Shown: one piece after another, positions 22,555 to 32,860 of the stretch | Position numbering within the stretch: position 1 is the stretch's first letter | Layout: each line of letters opens with the position of its first letter | Notes under the pieces: model-generated | The model's database searches: none | Seen by the model: the letters and a program-made list of their open reading frames with translations, nothing else | What the model was told of the DNA's origin: nothing | Translations under genes and position numbers: made by a program | DNA from: Megamerina dolium | Taxonomy: Eukaryota; Arthropoda; Insecta; Diptera; Megamerinidae | Length of the DNA stretch: 64,000 nt | Assembly (NCBI GenBank): GCA_963854835.1 | Contig: OY978527.1 | Span: 24,882,057 to 24,946,056, forward strand | Direction of reading: 5' to 3'

Positions 22555-23039
22555 CCTATTTTAAATTCTTTGAGTGAACTTTTAGAGGCAAGTGCGCAAA
22601 AAATTAGTTTGACTGGAAACTGTAGATCAATAGTCTACAGTTCCACTAGGTAAGGAGTCCTTGAGTAAAAAGCTGGTTTCAAAATGCATTCACAATCTAA
22701 TTAATTATTACTGCATAATTTATATTTTCCAAATAATGTGTTGATGGTAGATGGGGTTGGTGGGGGAACTAACAATTACCGCACTGTAATGCCATCTATC
22801 AAACGGTTCCTTACAAAATTTCAGGTTGAGTCATAGGTTAGCTTTTATTTGGCAGCCAGTTGTATTAAACGATTTCTATACCTGTTTTTGATGAGCACTG
22901 TATCGGAAGATGTGGTTATCGAGGTAATAATTGAAAAGGTCTACGAATAGATTTTCATCAGATGAGTACCATGAGTGTTTACTGTAGGCAACAAATGCAT
23001 AATGCCGAATCAATATTTGGACCTCTTTGAGCGAAATCT
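22555..23039. other. Unassigned spacer with a short hairpin
   Basis: No gene is recognised. An imperfect inverted repeat, TGGAAACTGTAGA and TCTACAGTTCCA around a 6-bp loop, lies at about 22611-22645. The right end may include unrecognised parts of the mariner relic that follows. Confidence 0.4.
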
Positions 23040-23270
23040 CATTACTTTTACATTGAATTGTCTTTGTTGATGAAATCTGGATACATCTTATACATCAGAG
23101 ATCAAGGCAAAGATCAGCTCCCATCAGATGCTCTTGATTGAATACTACAGTAAATTATTAGATCAATTCGATATAAAATTGGAAGAGACACGATTCCTTT
23201 TGGCTAAGATAATCGGGGGGTTTCACAGCGATAACGTACTAATTCACAATGTTCTTCCAATTAAATAAGT
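23040..23270 (+). pseudogene. Mariner transposase relic, central domain
   Basis: Two stretches match the mariner catalytic core. FVDEIWIHLIHQRSR at about 23060-23105 corresponds to VDETWIHHY around the first Asp. LIEYYSKLLDQFDIKLEETR followed by FLLAKIIGGFHSDNVLIH, at about 23137-23250, corresponds to the EYYxxLLDxL...FHQDNAxxH segment around the second Asp. Frameshifts separate the two. Both termini are gone or unrecognised. This is an old, dead copy of a family different from rosa. Confidence 0.7.
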
Positions 23271-24098
23271 ATTTACTAATTAATGACACCTAAAATTACA
23301 GTTATTCTATTTAATTACTATTAGGTACTAAATATTTCCGCGCTCTCTCTCTTTCTCTCTATTTCTATCTCTTAATCATTGATAATGTTATATAGTGTAT
23401 AATATATTATTAAAGATGTTGATTATACGTATACAATTTAAATATTTAATTCCGGAGTCTTTAATAAGTTATCGCATACCAAAATGGCGTCGTCTAGGCT
23501 ACTACGTTACAACAAGCAAAGCTAGACAAATCACAGCAAAATCGTCGTGCTGCCATGCTATCATTGTATATAGTACGAGAATATCGTGAGCTAATGACGT
23601 GACTATAATTTTATACACAATAATGTATTAGAGGAAAACGTCACTTTGATCACAATGCATTATAATATTTCGTACTTTAATGAATGTGAGAAAATTTGAT
23701 ATGGACTTTATACATGATCATATTTTTTAATTATACATTTAAATGGTATTTTCCATTTTATGTTTTAAATGGAATTTTTTTGTTGCATACTAAAATGTAA
23801 GATATTACCATAAAACAGTAAGTCAGAATGTTGATCTAATTTAGAATTTCTATATCATTCACAAAATACCGAACCTTGTGCTATTTGTGAGTGACTCAGC
23901 CCGCGTTGTTACCGATGACAAACGACTCAGTTATGTATTTCGGGAAAAATGCTTAAAATTATCTAAAATTTAATGTTTTTCGTTGAGCCAGGTTGTCGAA
24001 GGTTGTTTCATACAATTTGAACAACAAATGCACTATTTTCTGAAGAACATTGGGAATATTCTAAAGTGCATTATTACATTACAATATTTGTGAGCTCC
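23271..24098. other. Unassigned spacer
   Basis: AT-rich and non-coding as far as can be seen. A short CT-rich run (CTCTCTCTCTTTCTCTCT) lies at about 23343-23362. The frame at 23395-23589 has no domain. Confidence 0.4.
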
Positions 24099-24655
24099 AC
24101 GGTTAGAGGTTGTACTTTGGGTTGAGACTTACCGCATAAAAACTCCCATAAATGAAAAATTTTACAATGCCTCAGATAAGGACAACCCCTTTTGTTGGTG
24201 ACCCCCGCAAACGACATAAGGACCACGATTTACGGATATGCACCTGGAATGCCCGGTCCCTCTTTAGGGAAGGTGCCTCTATACAGCTGGTTGATGTCCT
24301 CGATAATTATTATATAAGGCTGACATTACCGCTCTTCAGGAAATGCTATGGACGGGACAGGGTTGCTTTAAAAGAGCATCCTGTGATATATATTACAGTT
24401 CCTATGCGGAGAGGCGCGAACTAGGATGTGGATTTGTTGTCAATAAGAGACTGAGACATCTTGTCTGACAGTTAACATTTGTCAGCGAACGGCTGCCCAC
24501 ACCCCGATGGATGAGAAGGACGTTGCGACCAAAGAAAGTTTCTTGTAGCGCCTCGAAGAAGCTTATGCCCTTGCCACGATATCAAAATTGTGCTTTAAAA
24601 CTATGGTTCAACTGTCGGAAAAGTAGTACCAGATTTCAGCATTTCGACAGAGCAG
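24099..24655 (+). mobile_element. RTE/BovB-like LINE 5' fragment
   Basis: It aligns by eye with the 5' part of the complete RTE copy at 50030-53355, from CGGTTAGAGGTTG to roughly CAGCATTTCGACA, with several internal deletions. It encodes the beginning of the endonuclease (24152-24424: DLRICTWNARSLFREGASIQ, then LVDVL). It lacks RT and the 3' end. LINE copies are usually 5'-truncated, so a surviving 5' piece points to later deletion rather than incomplete insertion. Confidence 0.8.
24152..24424 (+). pseudogene. RTE endonuclease N-terminal fragment
   Basis: About 90 codons beginning MKNFTMPQIRTTPFVGDPRK. The first endonuclease motif, TWNARSL, is present. The frame then decays: ADITALQEMRW in the sister copy is here scrambled by frameshifts. 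Non-functional. Confidence 0.8.
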
Positions 24656-25042
24656 TGGTAGAAATCTAAGATCAGATTCAGATTCAGCGACCCAAAATTT
24701 CAGAAAATGAGACTGCTTTGGTTAGGTGCTAATTCTTTTTTATTCTTATTTCTTTAGTATAATTATCTCATGGATGGACGATGGAAAAAATATTTTATCG
24801 AATCTTACTTTCTACCGTTTTCAGTATTGATAATAATAGTACTTGTAGGTTATCTCGAAAGATGAGCCAAAAATTGTTTATACGAAGAGCATTTCAAAAT
24901 GCTACTTTATCTTATTATCTTAATCTACAAATACAATTATGTTATACATAATACCTTTTCAATACGACTCTTAATTTATAATAATTAATTTTTTTTTTTC
25001 AATTTCAATTTCAATTTCATTGCTTGTGTAATTTGTATGACT
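24656..25042. other. Unassigned AT-rich spacer
   Basis: No coding potential is recognised. A short run of TTTCAATTTCAA-type repeats lies at about 24998-25020, just before the SINE target site. Confidence 0.4.
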
Positions 25043-25053
25043 AAGTACCTACT

Positions 25054-25419
25054 GGGTGCCGTAGCTCAGTGGTTAGTGTGTTCGCCTTCTGATCTGTAGG
25101 TCGTGGTTCAATCCCCGGCTGATGCATAACAAATTTAATATCGATAAGATTTTTCTTTCGAATGGTACCCACCTGTCGGCAAGCAATTGGCAATTCTTCC
25201 GACAGTAACAACTTCCCATGAAAAAGCTTCTAAAAGAACTCTGTGACAAAGCTCAGAAAAAGTGATGTCACAAGTGTTCTGCCGTTCGGAACCGGCTAAA
25301 ATAAGTAGGTCCCTTCTAATACTGTCCAAATTTAAGACGCACAACAGTAATGGAAGAGAAGCTAGGCCAATGAGCCCTTTGGGGCTTTAAGTGCCACATA
25401 TTTATTTTTTTTTTTTTTT
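25054..25419 (+). repeat. tRNA-derived SINE, complete, with target duplication
   Basis: The reference copy of the family, 366 bp. The head GGGTGCCGTAGCTCAGTGG holds the A box, and GGTTCAATCCC at about 25105-25115 is the B box. The body runs to GGGGCTTTAAGTGCCACA, followed by a T-rich (ATTT)n tail. It is bounded by an exact 11-bp duplication, AAGTACCTACT, at 25043-25053 and 25420-25430, which proves retrotransposition by a LINE-type endonuclease. By eye the head is most like tRNA-Lys or a related tRNA, but its anticodon stem does not pair properly, so it is not a working tRNA. Confidence 0.93.
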
Positions 25420-25430
25420 AAGTACCTACT

Positions 25431-27009
25431 AACTATACAATGCCAATCACGCATTTGTGTCATTCTATTTGTGTTGAGACAACATATTCGCTCCCCTAAA
25501 TATTTTTTCATTCATTACTACGTTCAATTTTACATTTTCTATCGAAATGTTATAATTTTTCACTAAACACTATTCGTACCTAAAGTTACTTAATTAATTC
25601 ATGTATTCATATGGAACAATGTGCTCATCCTAATGATGAGGTTGTTGAATAAGAAAAAGACGGAGAAGAAAAAATATAGGTTAAAAAATAAACAAAAGCA
25701 TACAACCAACACGAATACATTTATAGTTATTGTTGTGATTTAAAATATAATACAGTTTAGAGAAAAATGGAAAGACCATACGTATTCTCCCATTCGCAGA
25801 CGTTCGTATCTACTTAAGTATCGTATTGTAAGTGAAAGTTGTTTTATTAGCTACTTGTATTGTTGTTCAAGACAAGTTAAAGTCCAAATTAACTTGCTAC
25901 CACGGGAAAAAATACCAAATGCCATTGTATAGTAGGTACATAATTGCTTAGAGTAGACAATAATTTCTTACCATGGTCATGAGTTAAATACGGCAATGAA
26001 AACCCACATGAGTAAAGTCCCGTTAGCATATCATTGTATACTTGACTCAAATGCATCTGCATATTATTATTCTTTTTAAGGAGAAGAAGTAGTAAATGAA
26101 AGAAATCCTAATACCGTAATAATATTTCGATACCTACGTACTCTTAGTACCAACATACGAGTATATTATTCTGTTTGAAATCATACCACGATGAAATGTC
26201 TTTGCAGTCAAAACTTATAAATCAAAAAGTATGAGGATTGTAGATTGTTGCCAATACTGGTATGTAATTGCAAGCATGTGGAAAGATGGAAAGTACATTA
26301 GTATGTAAATTAGTGTTGCTAAGCCCGATATTCAGTGTTAGATCATAATTGCTGACCCTGGATGGTTTGAAATGTAGTTCAATACCTTTCAGGAGTATTT
26401 CCATTTTAACTGATTGTCAAACTGGGATAAAATCCCTATCTGGGATATCAATAAACTCATAAAAGCCATCCAATGTTGAAAAAAGCAAGATAGAAGAATT
26501 ACTCAATGTACATATAGTCTAAGTGTTAGTCAAACTGCTGAAAATGTGCTTAGTACTTTCAAGTTCCTAATTTCGCATTACTTTCGCAAATCCAATACAA
26601 GATGGAGCGACAAAAGCAGTTGGTCATTTTGCGATAGAAGGAACTCCACTTCAAAGTCGCATTAGACCATAGTAACGTCAGCGACACAATGGCAATTATC
26701 ATCGGCCGTTTGCTGGTGGGCAAACATGCAACCGGAATGGAACTGCCGATTAAGGACTCCTACATGAGTCGCTTAGATGAAAAAGAAAGCATTCTTTCTT
26801 TCACTTTCTATGTTAATATCCACCAATTGCTCGTCGTAGGCAAGTTATTCTTCAACGTCCTAAATGAACCCTCAGCAATTGATACAAAAGCCATATCTCT
26901 TTTTGTCTATTAATACATTCATATTTTTCTCTGTGGCACAATTGTACAAATTTTTGGCCAAGTGCCAAATAATCTATCTACAGGTGTGAGAAGTAATGCT
27001 TTCTCACTT
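25431..27009. other. Unassigned spacer with one unrecognised frame
   Basis: Mostly AT-rich. The frame at 26689-26913 (74 codons, MAIIIGRLLVGKHATGMELP at the start) reads less AT-biased than its surroundings and could be the end of an old coding segment. I do not recognise it, and there is no splice or neighbour evidence. Confidence 0.35.
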
Positions 27010-28758
27010 GTCCGATAATAAGAGAGGCTCCAATACGAATGCCAGATAGATCATGTGCAAGCAGCGATCAAGAAAAAGCAGAAGCATTTGCAAATCACTT
27101 AGAAGGCGTTTTTAAACCAAATGAATCTACAAGGGATGGAGGATTACCAATCATGACCAATAACAGCTCTACTACCTTAGTGAGATTTTCTTTAAAGGAA
27201 CTTAACAAAATCATAAATGAACTAAACGTCAAAAAAGCTGCAGGGTCTGATAAAATAAGTGCCAAAATAATCGCCGAGCTACCTCAAATTGCAGTAAAAC
27301 AGCTGTTACACATAATGAATGCAATACCACGCCTTTGTTATTTCCCCTCAGAATGGAAAATTTCCCAAATAATTATGATTGCAAAACCTGGAAAAGATTC
27401 AACTAATGTATCGTCGTACAGGCCTATTAGCCTGCTGCCTATCCTATCCAAAGTGTTTGAAAAACTATTAATGTTGAAGATACAGTCAATTGTTGAAGCA
27501 AATAACATTATACCGTTTCATCAATTTGGGTTTAGAGCAAAACATGGTACAGTAGAACAAGTTCACAGAATAGTATCTAACATTACAAAAGCGTTCGAAG
27601 CAAAGCAGTACTGATCAGCAGTATTTCTGGACGTCGCACAAGCTTTTGATAAGGTTTGGCATGATGGCCTACTTCACAAAGTCGGTTGTTTTTTTCCTGA
27701 TAACATTTGCAAAATATTAAAGAGCTATCTGTTGAATAGGAAATTTATGGTTAAACAAAGATCGTATCTAACTCAAACACGTACGATAATGGCTGGGGTC
27801 CCGCAAGGAAGCGTCTTAGGTCCCTTTTTATATCTAATCTACACTTCAGATATACCAACAAATGGCAATCTTTTCACATCAACTTTTGCAGACGATACAG
27901 CAATCTTGAGCGTCGATGATAATCCCAGTAAAGCGTCAGAAAAACTGCAAAGTCACTTAAAAAGAGTACAACACTGGCTGGAGACATGGCGTATTAGAAT
28001 CAACGAATCAAAATGCGTCCATATGACTTTCACGTTGAATAGAAAAACATGCCCTCAATTACAAATTAATAGTCAAAAAATACCACAAAAAAACGAAGTG
28101 ACCTATCTAGGCTTTCATCTCGATAGAAGGCTAACCTGGAAGAAGCACATTGAAACAAATCAATCGCATGCTAAATTAAAAGCAGCCAAACTTCATTGGT
28201 TGATTGGAAACGCCTCGAAATTGTCACTTCATAATAAAATGCTTATATTCAAGTCCACCATTAAACCAATTTGGAGCTACGGCATTCAGCTTTGGGGCAC
28301 TTCTTCAAACTCTAATATTGAGAAAATTCAGCGTGTTCAATCTAAAATCCTTAGACGTCTTTGCCGAGCTCCTTGGTACATCAGTAACACAAATATACAC
28401 AAGGACCTACAGATTGACACTATTAAAATAGACATAGGGAAACATTGCCAACGTTACTCTGAACGACTAAGTAATCATCCTAATACTCTAGCGAGAGAGC
28501 TCCTTAAGCTTAAATATATTAAAAGACTAAAAAGGAAAAATGTTTTAAATATATCTTTCACATAATCTTTCATTACTATTATATATGTCCTTCATGACAT
28601 CACATGTTATATTTGTTTGCTTTAAGTTATTTGAATGATGTACACATTGGTGTAGAAGCAACAAAATGTATTTTTTAGTATATAAGATTTGTATAATTAT
28701 TGTTAGTTTCGTAAGAAAGATACAATAAATAGAAGAAAATTAAAAATAAAAAAAAAAA
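27010..28758 (+). mobile_element. 5'-truncated Jockey-like LINE (copy J4)
   Basis: Plus-strand copy that begins in the endonuclease-RT linker (around IREAPIRMPDRSC) and runs through RT to a 3' end with AATAAA (28724-28729) and an A-rich tail ending near 28758. The 3' untranslated sequence TTGTTAGTTTCGTAAGAAAGA resembles that of J2 and J8 (minus strand), so the subfamilies share their 3' end. It is one of the least damaged RT frames here. Confidence 0.88.
27039..28565 (+). pseudogene. LINE reverse transcriptase (J4), one in-frame TGA
   Basis: One continuous phase from 27039 to 28565, interrupted only by TGA at 27612-27614. There the sibling copies encode Cys in KYCSAVFLD, so TGC or TGT became TGA. 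Downstream come motif A FLDVAQAFDKVWHDGL with its catalytic Asp, AGVPQGSVLGPFLYL, FADDTAIL, HLDRRLTWKKHIE and the thumb block IWSYGIQLWGTSSNSN, ending RKNVLNISFT. The endonuclease is missing through 5' truncation. There is no RNase H. The protein would be inactive for insertion but is a good consensus source for this subfamily. Confidence 0.9.
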
Positions 28759-29689
28759 TTAGCAATGCGACCTCAAGCGATCTATAATATACACCGTAGA
28801 TACCCTAACAGTAAGTGATTTGTTTTAGGGAGCTTTACTTCTATTAATTAATAGTAGTTACACTTGCTTCCTTTAGGTAAGGCTGGGTATCTTGCTCCTG
28901 CTCATCCTTCCCACAACAGAATCTGCAATGGTTGAAGTTAAATAAGTGAAGTTTTGTGAAGTATTGTCACAAATAAGATTTTGCAGTGGTTTGACACTGT
29001 CACCAGTTTTTTATAACCTTTTGTTTGTATTATCTTGTGAAGTCAAAAAGTAGGAATTCGTGTAATGGATGTCAGCTTCTAATCTTGCTCCTGCGCCTGC
29101 CTTTTTGTTGCCACTGTGACCTCTGTGATCTGGCGCTTAAATCGTACTTTTATTGTTTACTTCAATTGTTTGTTTGAAAGTATGGCCTTTCGGGCCATTA
29201 GGACAGCTTGATTGCAAAAAAAACAATATTGTTAGCGTGGAGATTATGAAGTAGAGCTCTGTATCCTTGTAGAGTGGCAAATGTGACATGCAGTTGGGGT
29301 TGATGCCTGCCAGAACGCCATTTTAGATCTTCGGTATGTCTGCGAACCAGAATTAGGCGCCCTTTCTATGCAGTTTTTACGTTGAATCCAAAAAGTTGCA
29401 TAATTATTTCCTCACTAAGATCCAAGAATAAATTGGTTGTTATAAATGCATGCAGATTACAACCTTTCAAAATCCTGAGTGATTATAGAATTCTTCAGAA
29501 ATTTCTGGATTCAGCGCAAAAACTTGATACTAATGATATCTCTAGTTTGTGGGACTGAAGAAAATTTAAAACAGTGTGAGCTTATCTTACTTAAGAAATA
29601 TAAGTGTAAATTTTTGAAGCCAATGAAGCCAATGAAGCCATGTCCAAAAGTTGTTCTTCCTAATGTACAAACACAAGTATATTGAAGTG
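28759..29689. other. Unassigned spacer
   Basis: No recognised gene or element. Frames at 29479-29705 on either strand include a CCAATGAAG triplication at about 29620-29640 and no domain. Confidence 0.4.
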
Positions 29690-29726
29690 AAGTTGAGTTT
29701 GGCAAGACATGAACGAGGGCACTCAG

Positions 29727-31178
29727 TCAAATAAAAATTGTGCCCAAACCCAGCAACTGAAAAGCAAATAGAAGGAAAGGGAAGATGAATCTTGTTCGTG
29801 CAAAGGCTGGACAGTGACAGAGGTAGTGCTCCGTAGTGTCCATATCCTCTAAACAAGACTGACATGGTGAATCGGTGATGTGTGGCCCACAAGTGATGTG
29901 CCCTGTAATGACCCCAATCAGTACCGTTAGATCCTTCCTCCTTAATCGTAGGAAAAAGTTCGCTCGTCTGCCGTCAGGTTCATTCACAAAGACAACCCTG
30001 CATATCTTCAGGATGGACCATCGAGTCTTGTGGATCATACCCACAGAGTCTTTGATCCATCGTTGGATTCATGCAGAGGAACCGCCAAATATAGGTTCAG
30101 GGCAAATGGGTGTACCAGCAAAGCCCTCATTAGCCAAACCATCTGCCAATTCATTCCCTTCGACACCGCAGTGTTCCGGAACCCAAAGAAGACGAAGAGA
30201 TGGCAGGGCTCACAATAGCCTTGAGTACAGCCTGAGTATCACTCCAAATGCCAATTCGGTTCCCATGCCTCTCAATAATCCAGTAGACCACTTTTAGAAT
30301 GGCATATATTTCTGTTAGAAAACAGTCGCCATACTTCCGGTGGAGAACGAGTACTTGGTATTTTCATTCCAGTACTAACCGGCCCCAGTACCATAAGAGG
30401 TTTTAGAACCGTCGATGTAGAATTGTGAATCAATCCCCGTAGTAGAGTCTCTGGACTTAACCATTGATCTCGTTCCGGGAAAGTAACATCAAATTTAAGT
30501 CCGAATCGTATATTGGCCACATGATCGTCCACGGGCCTTGCAAACAATGGGCACTGCTCCAATAGCTGGTGGTATATCTGCCATACGGGCAGATATACCA
30601 CCTGCCATACGGGCAGATATACCACCTGGACCGGACTTATATCCCACAAAAGTCCCGTCACGCCAGACTCCGTAAATTTTGAGTCTGAACGCAGCTTTCA
30701 CCTCCTCCTTCCGGATCTGAAGATCCAATGGAAATAAATTAAGTAAGGCATTTAGCACGTCACCAGAAGTGGTGCTTCTTTGTAGTCTATTCAGAGAAGA
30801 AGCAGCGGATTTAACCACAGTTCTGAACCATCAGACCAGAGACGCATACGTCACAATGGGTCTAATTAGACAGATGTACATCCAATGTAAACGAAAGCCC
30901 TCCTGCACTGCCAGTGTTTTAGAGGTTTTCTGCTCAACATGAATCCTCCAAGAAAGCTTATTACCTAGGATGACTCCCAAATATTTAACTTCAGAAGACA
31001 GCAGCTAGGTCACCCTTTTTAAGGTTGGCAGAAGTAAGCCATCCAATTTGCGTTTCCTGGTAAAGAGCACAAGTGTGGTTTTACCAGGATTCACGGAGAG
31101 ACCTTGCAGAAACTCAACTTGCAACTCAATTAAGAGATAGTCCACAACGAAGTACCACCTCTTCCTCAACCGTGACGC
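29727..31178 (-). pseudogene. K1 LINE: RT end, RNase H, Cys-His tail
   Basis: Read from 31178 downward: GLSVNPGKTTLVLFTRKRKL (RT connection), EVKYLGVIL, then SLNRLQRSTTSGDVLNALLN (RT-RNase H linker). VSTGMKIPSTRSPPEVWRLF is an eroded RNase H entry. CQSCLEDMDTTEHYLCHCPA at about 29880-29820 is the closing Cys-His motif. The frame is broken repeatedly, and a 24-bp in-frame duplication lies at 30579-30626. It is inactive. RNase H presence separates it from the Jockey-type copies. Confidence 0.8.
30579..30626. repeat. 24-bp tandem duplication within an inverted repeat
   Basis: TGCCATACGGGCAGATATAC-containing 24-bp unit twice (30579-30602, 30603-30626). The first unit is also the right arm of a hairpin: GGTGGTATATCTGCC (30568-30582) faces GGCAGATATACCACC (30588-30602) across ATACG. 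On the K1 strand it duplicates eight codons (GGISARMA). Confidence 0.9.
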
Positions 31179-31891
31179 TATCATTGTGTACTCCCCCTGT
31201 CAAGTGACGAAAAGGTAAACCTTATCGTTTCATCAGTAACTATTTTTCGAGATATAAAAAAAAACCTGGTGGTTGTCGAACGTAACATCTTATTGGCCAG
31301 GGTGACAACTTGCGGTAAGGCAATTCTACAACCGAGGAAATTGTTGTTAGAAGTATATCATTGACCGGGGGGTAAACGGTTGAGTGATGCGAAGTGTTAT
31401 ACACTGATAAGGTCGCTGTCTCCAGCTAGAACCTCTAGCCTCTCCTCATCAATTTTCTGTTCTCACCTGCATATGGTGCCCCCTGCTAATCCTAGCAACC
31501 TTACATGAGATTGGGTAACCAACCCCAATGGATTGTCTGGTAGGAGAAATATGAGAGTCAGAAGACCGTTGCTACAACAACGGGAGGAGGGAGTAAACCC
31601 TCTTAGTATTAAAAAAATCTCCTTAACCCAGGGTGTTATGCGACCCATGCCCAGTAGGTGAGTTTGGCAGCCAGGGGATTACGTTAGGCTGTCTTTGCAC
31701 GGAGCCATCCTGATACCAAGCTGCCTCAGGATGTAACGGTGGCCTTGCCATGGTATGGGGCGCTGCCATGGTCGACTGGAGATTTCCCCGATTATCCTCT
31801 TTGGTCGTCGCATATGGTGACTTGTCACTGTATGCAGCCCTGCCTTCTCTGAGAGCTGGCGAGGCAGACGACCGTACGAAACAGTTGACAT

Positions 31892-32860
31892 GCCGAATAA
31901 TAAAAACAAAAATTCGGATACCGGGACGGACGGACGGAGGGGTTGGGTACCACCTCGGAGGAGGATCTCTTGGCTTCTAGCTAGGAGACGGTTACTAGTG
32001 AGGCTGTGGGTCACAGCACACTAGTAATTAATCAACCAGAAAAAGCCGCTGGGGCCAAGGTGCCCAAGCGTAAACTGGAACAACCATCCTTGTATAAGCA
32101 GTAAAGCGGGCTCTGCACATCCTTGGTAGGATAAGCAAAAACATGGCCGCTGGTACTGTTCATCCAAAGGGTGAGTCCGACAAAATAAGGTATGGAAAAG
32201 TGGTCAAAGACTACAAGGAGTATTTGGCCAAAAAACCCAAGGTAAACGAGGCAACAAAGCGGAATCGGTCTCACGACGAATCCGGGGAGGCGCCTAAAAA
32301 ATTCAAAATGGCCTACGGAAGCAGTGTTGCTGTCCGTCCTCCAAAAACTGCTCCTAAACCACGTAGCTACAATGAGGTAGCACGTGATCATCTGCAGATC
32401 GCGTTGGTGGATGAGACCACTGGCCGAGGGAAGCCTGTGCTAGACAAGTGGGGCTAAAACAAGGCACGGCTGTCTCGAATCGTCGTCGATCACGTGATGG
32501 TAAACTCGGAGGGTGAGTCACCACGTTTCGATTCAGCAGAGGTTGTCCGCGGTTATAGGGCCATCAAATGCGGAGATCAGGACTCCTTAACATTCCTTAA
32601 CGACGCGGTTGCCAAAATCCATAATACATAATCGCGATATCCCGATGACTGATTGGTCAGTCATCAAAGCGGAGGCTTCGAAAAAGAATAGTGCGTCGTT
32701 CCTTCTGCTTATTAGAGAAGAGCATGCGGCATGCCAAACTAAAAATATTCCCCTCTGCGAACCCGGAGGAAGAGCAGGAAGGGGTGCAGCTGGACGACGA
32801 CACCGAAACAAACACCGACGTTTAACCATGGTCATCAAGGTTGTTCAAAATAACTAGCAG
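31892..32860 (+). pseudogene. K2 ORF1 (Gag-like), broken
   Basis: Begins near MPNNKNKNSDTG, continues as SEEDLLAS...LETVTSEAVGHS in a shifted phase, and includes the open stretch 32143-32457 (KIRYGKVVKDYKEYL, then PKPRSYNEVARDHLQIALVD). A TAA at 32457 interrupts the segment that goes on as RIVVDHVMVNSEG and YRAIKCGDQDSLTFLNDAVA. That order matches the ORF1 of LOA-like elements as I know them. It would bind element RNA. The C-terminus near 32857 overlaps the start of the endonuclease frame. Confidence 0.7.

Noticed and set aside
25054..25130. Possible tRNA gene
   Set aside because: A and B boxes are present, but the anticodon stem does not pair and the same sequence heads several SINE copies with target duplications. 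It is a SINE head.
26689..26913. 74-codon frame that might be a host exon
   Set aside because: No recognised domain, no splice-site context and no neighbour support, so it is only mentioned within the spacer.
29875..30297. 140-codon plus-strand frame
   Set aside because: It is the antisense shadow of LINE K1 RNase H and its Cys-His tail on the minus strand.
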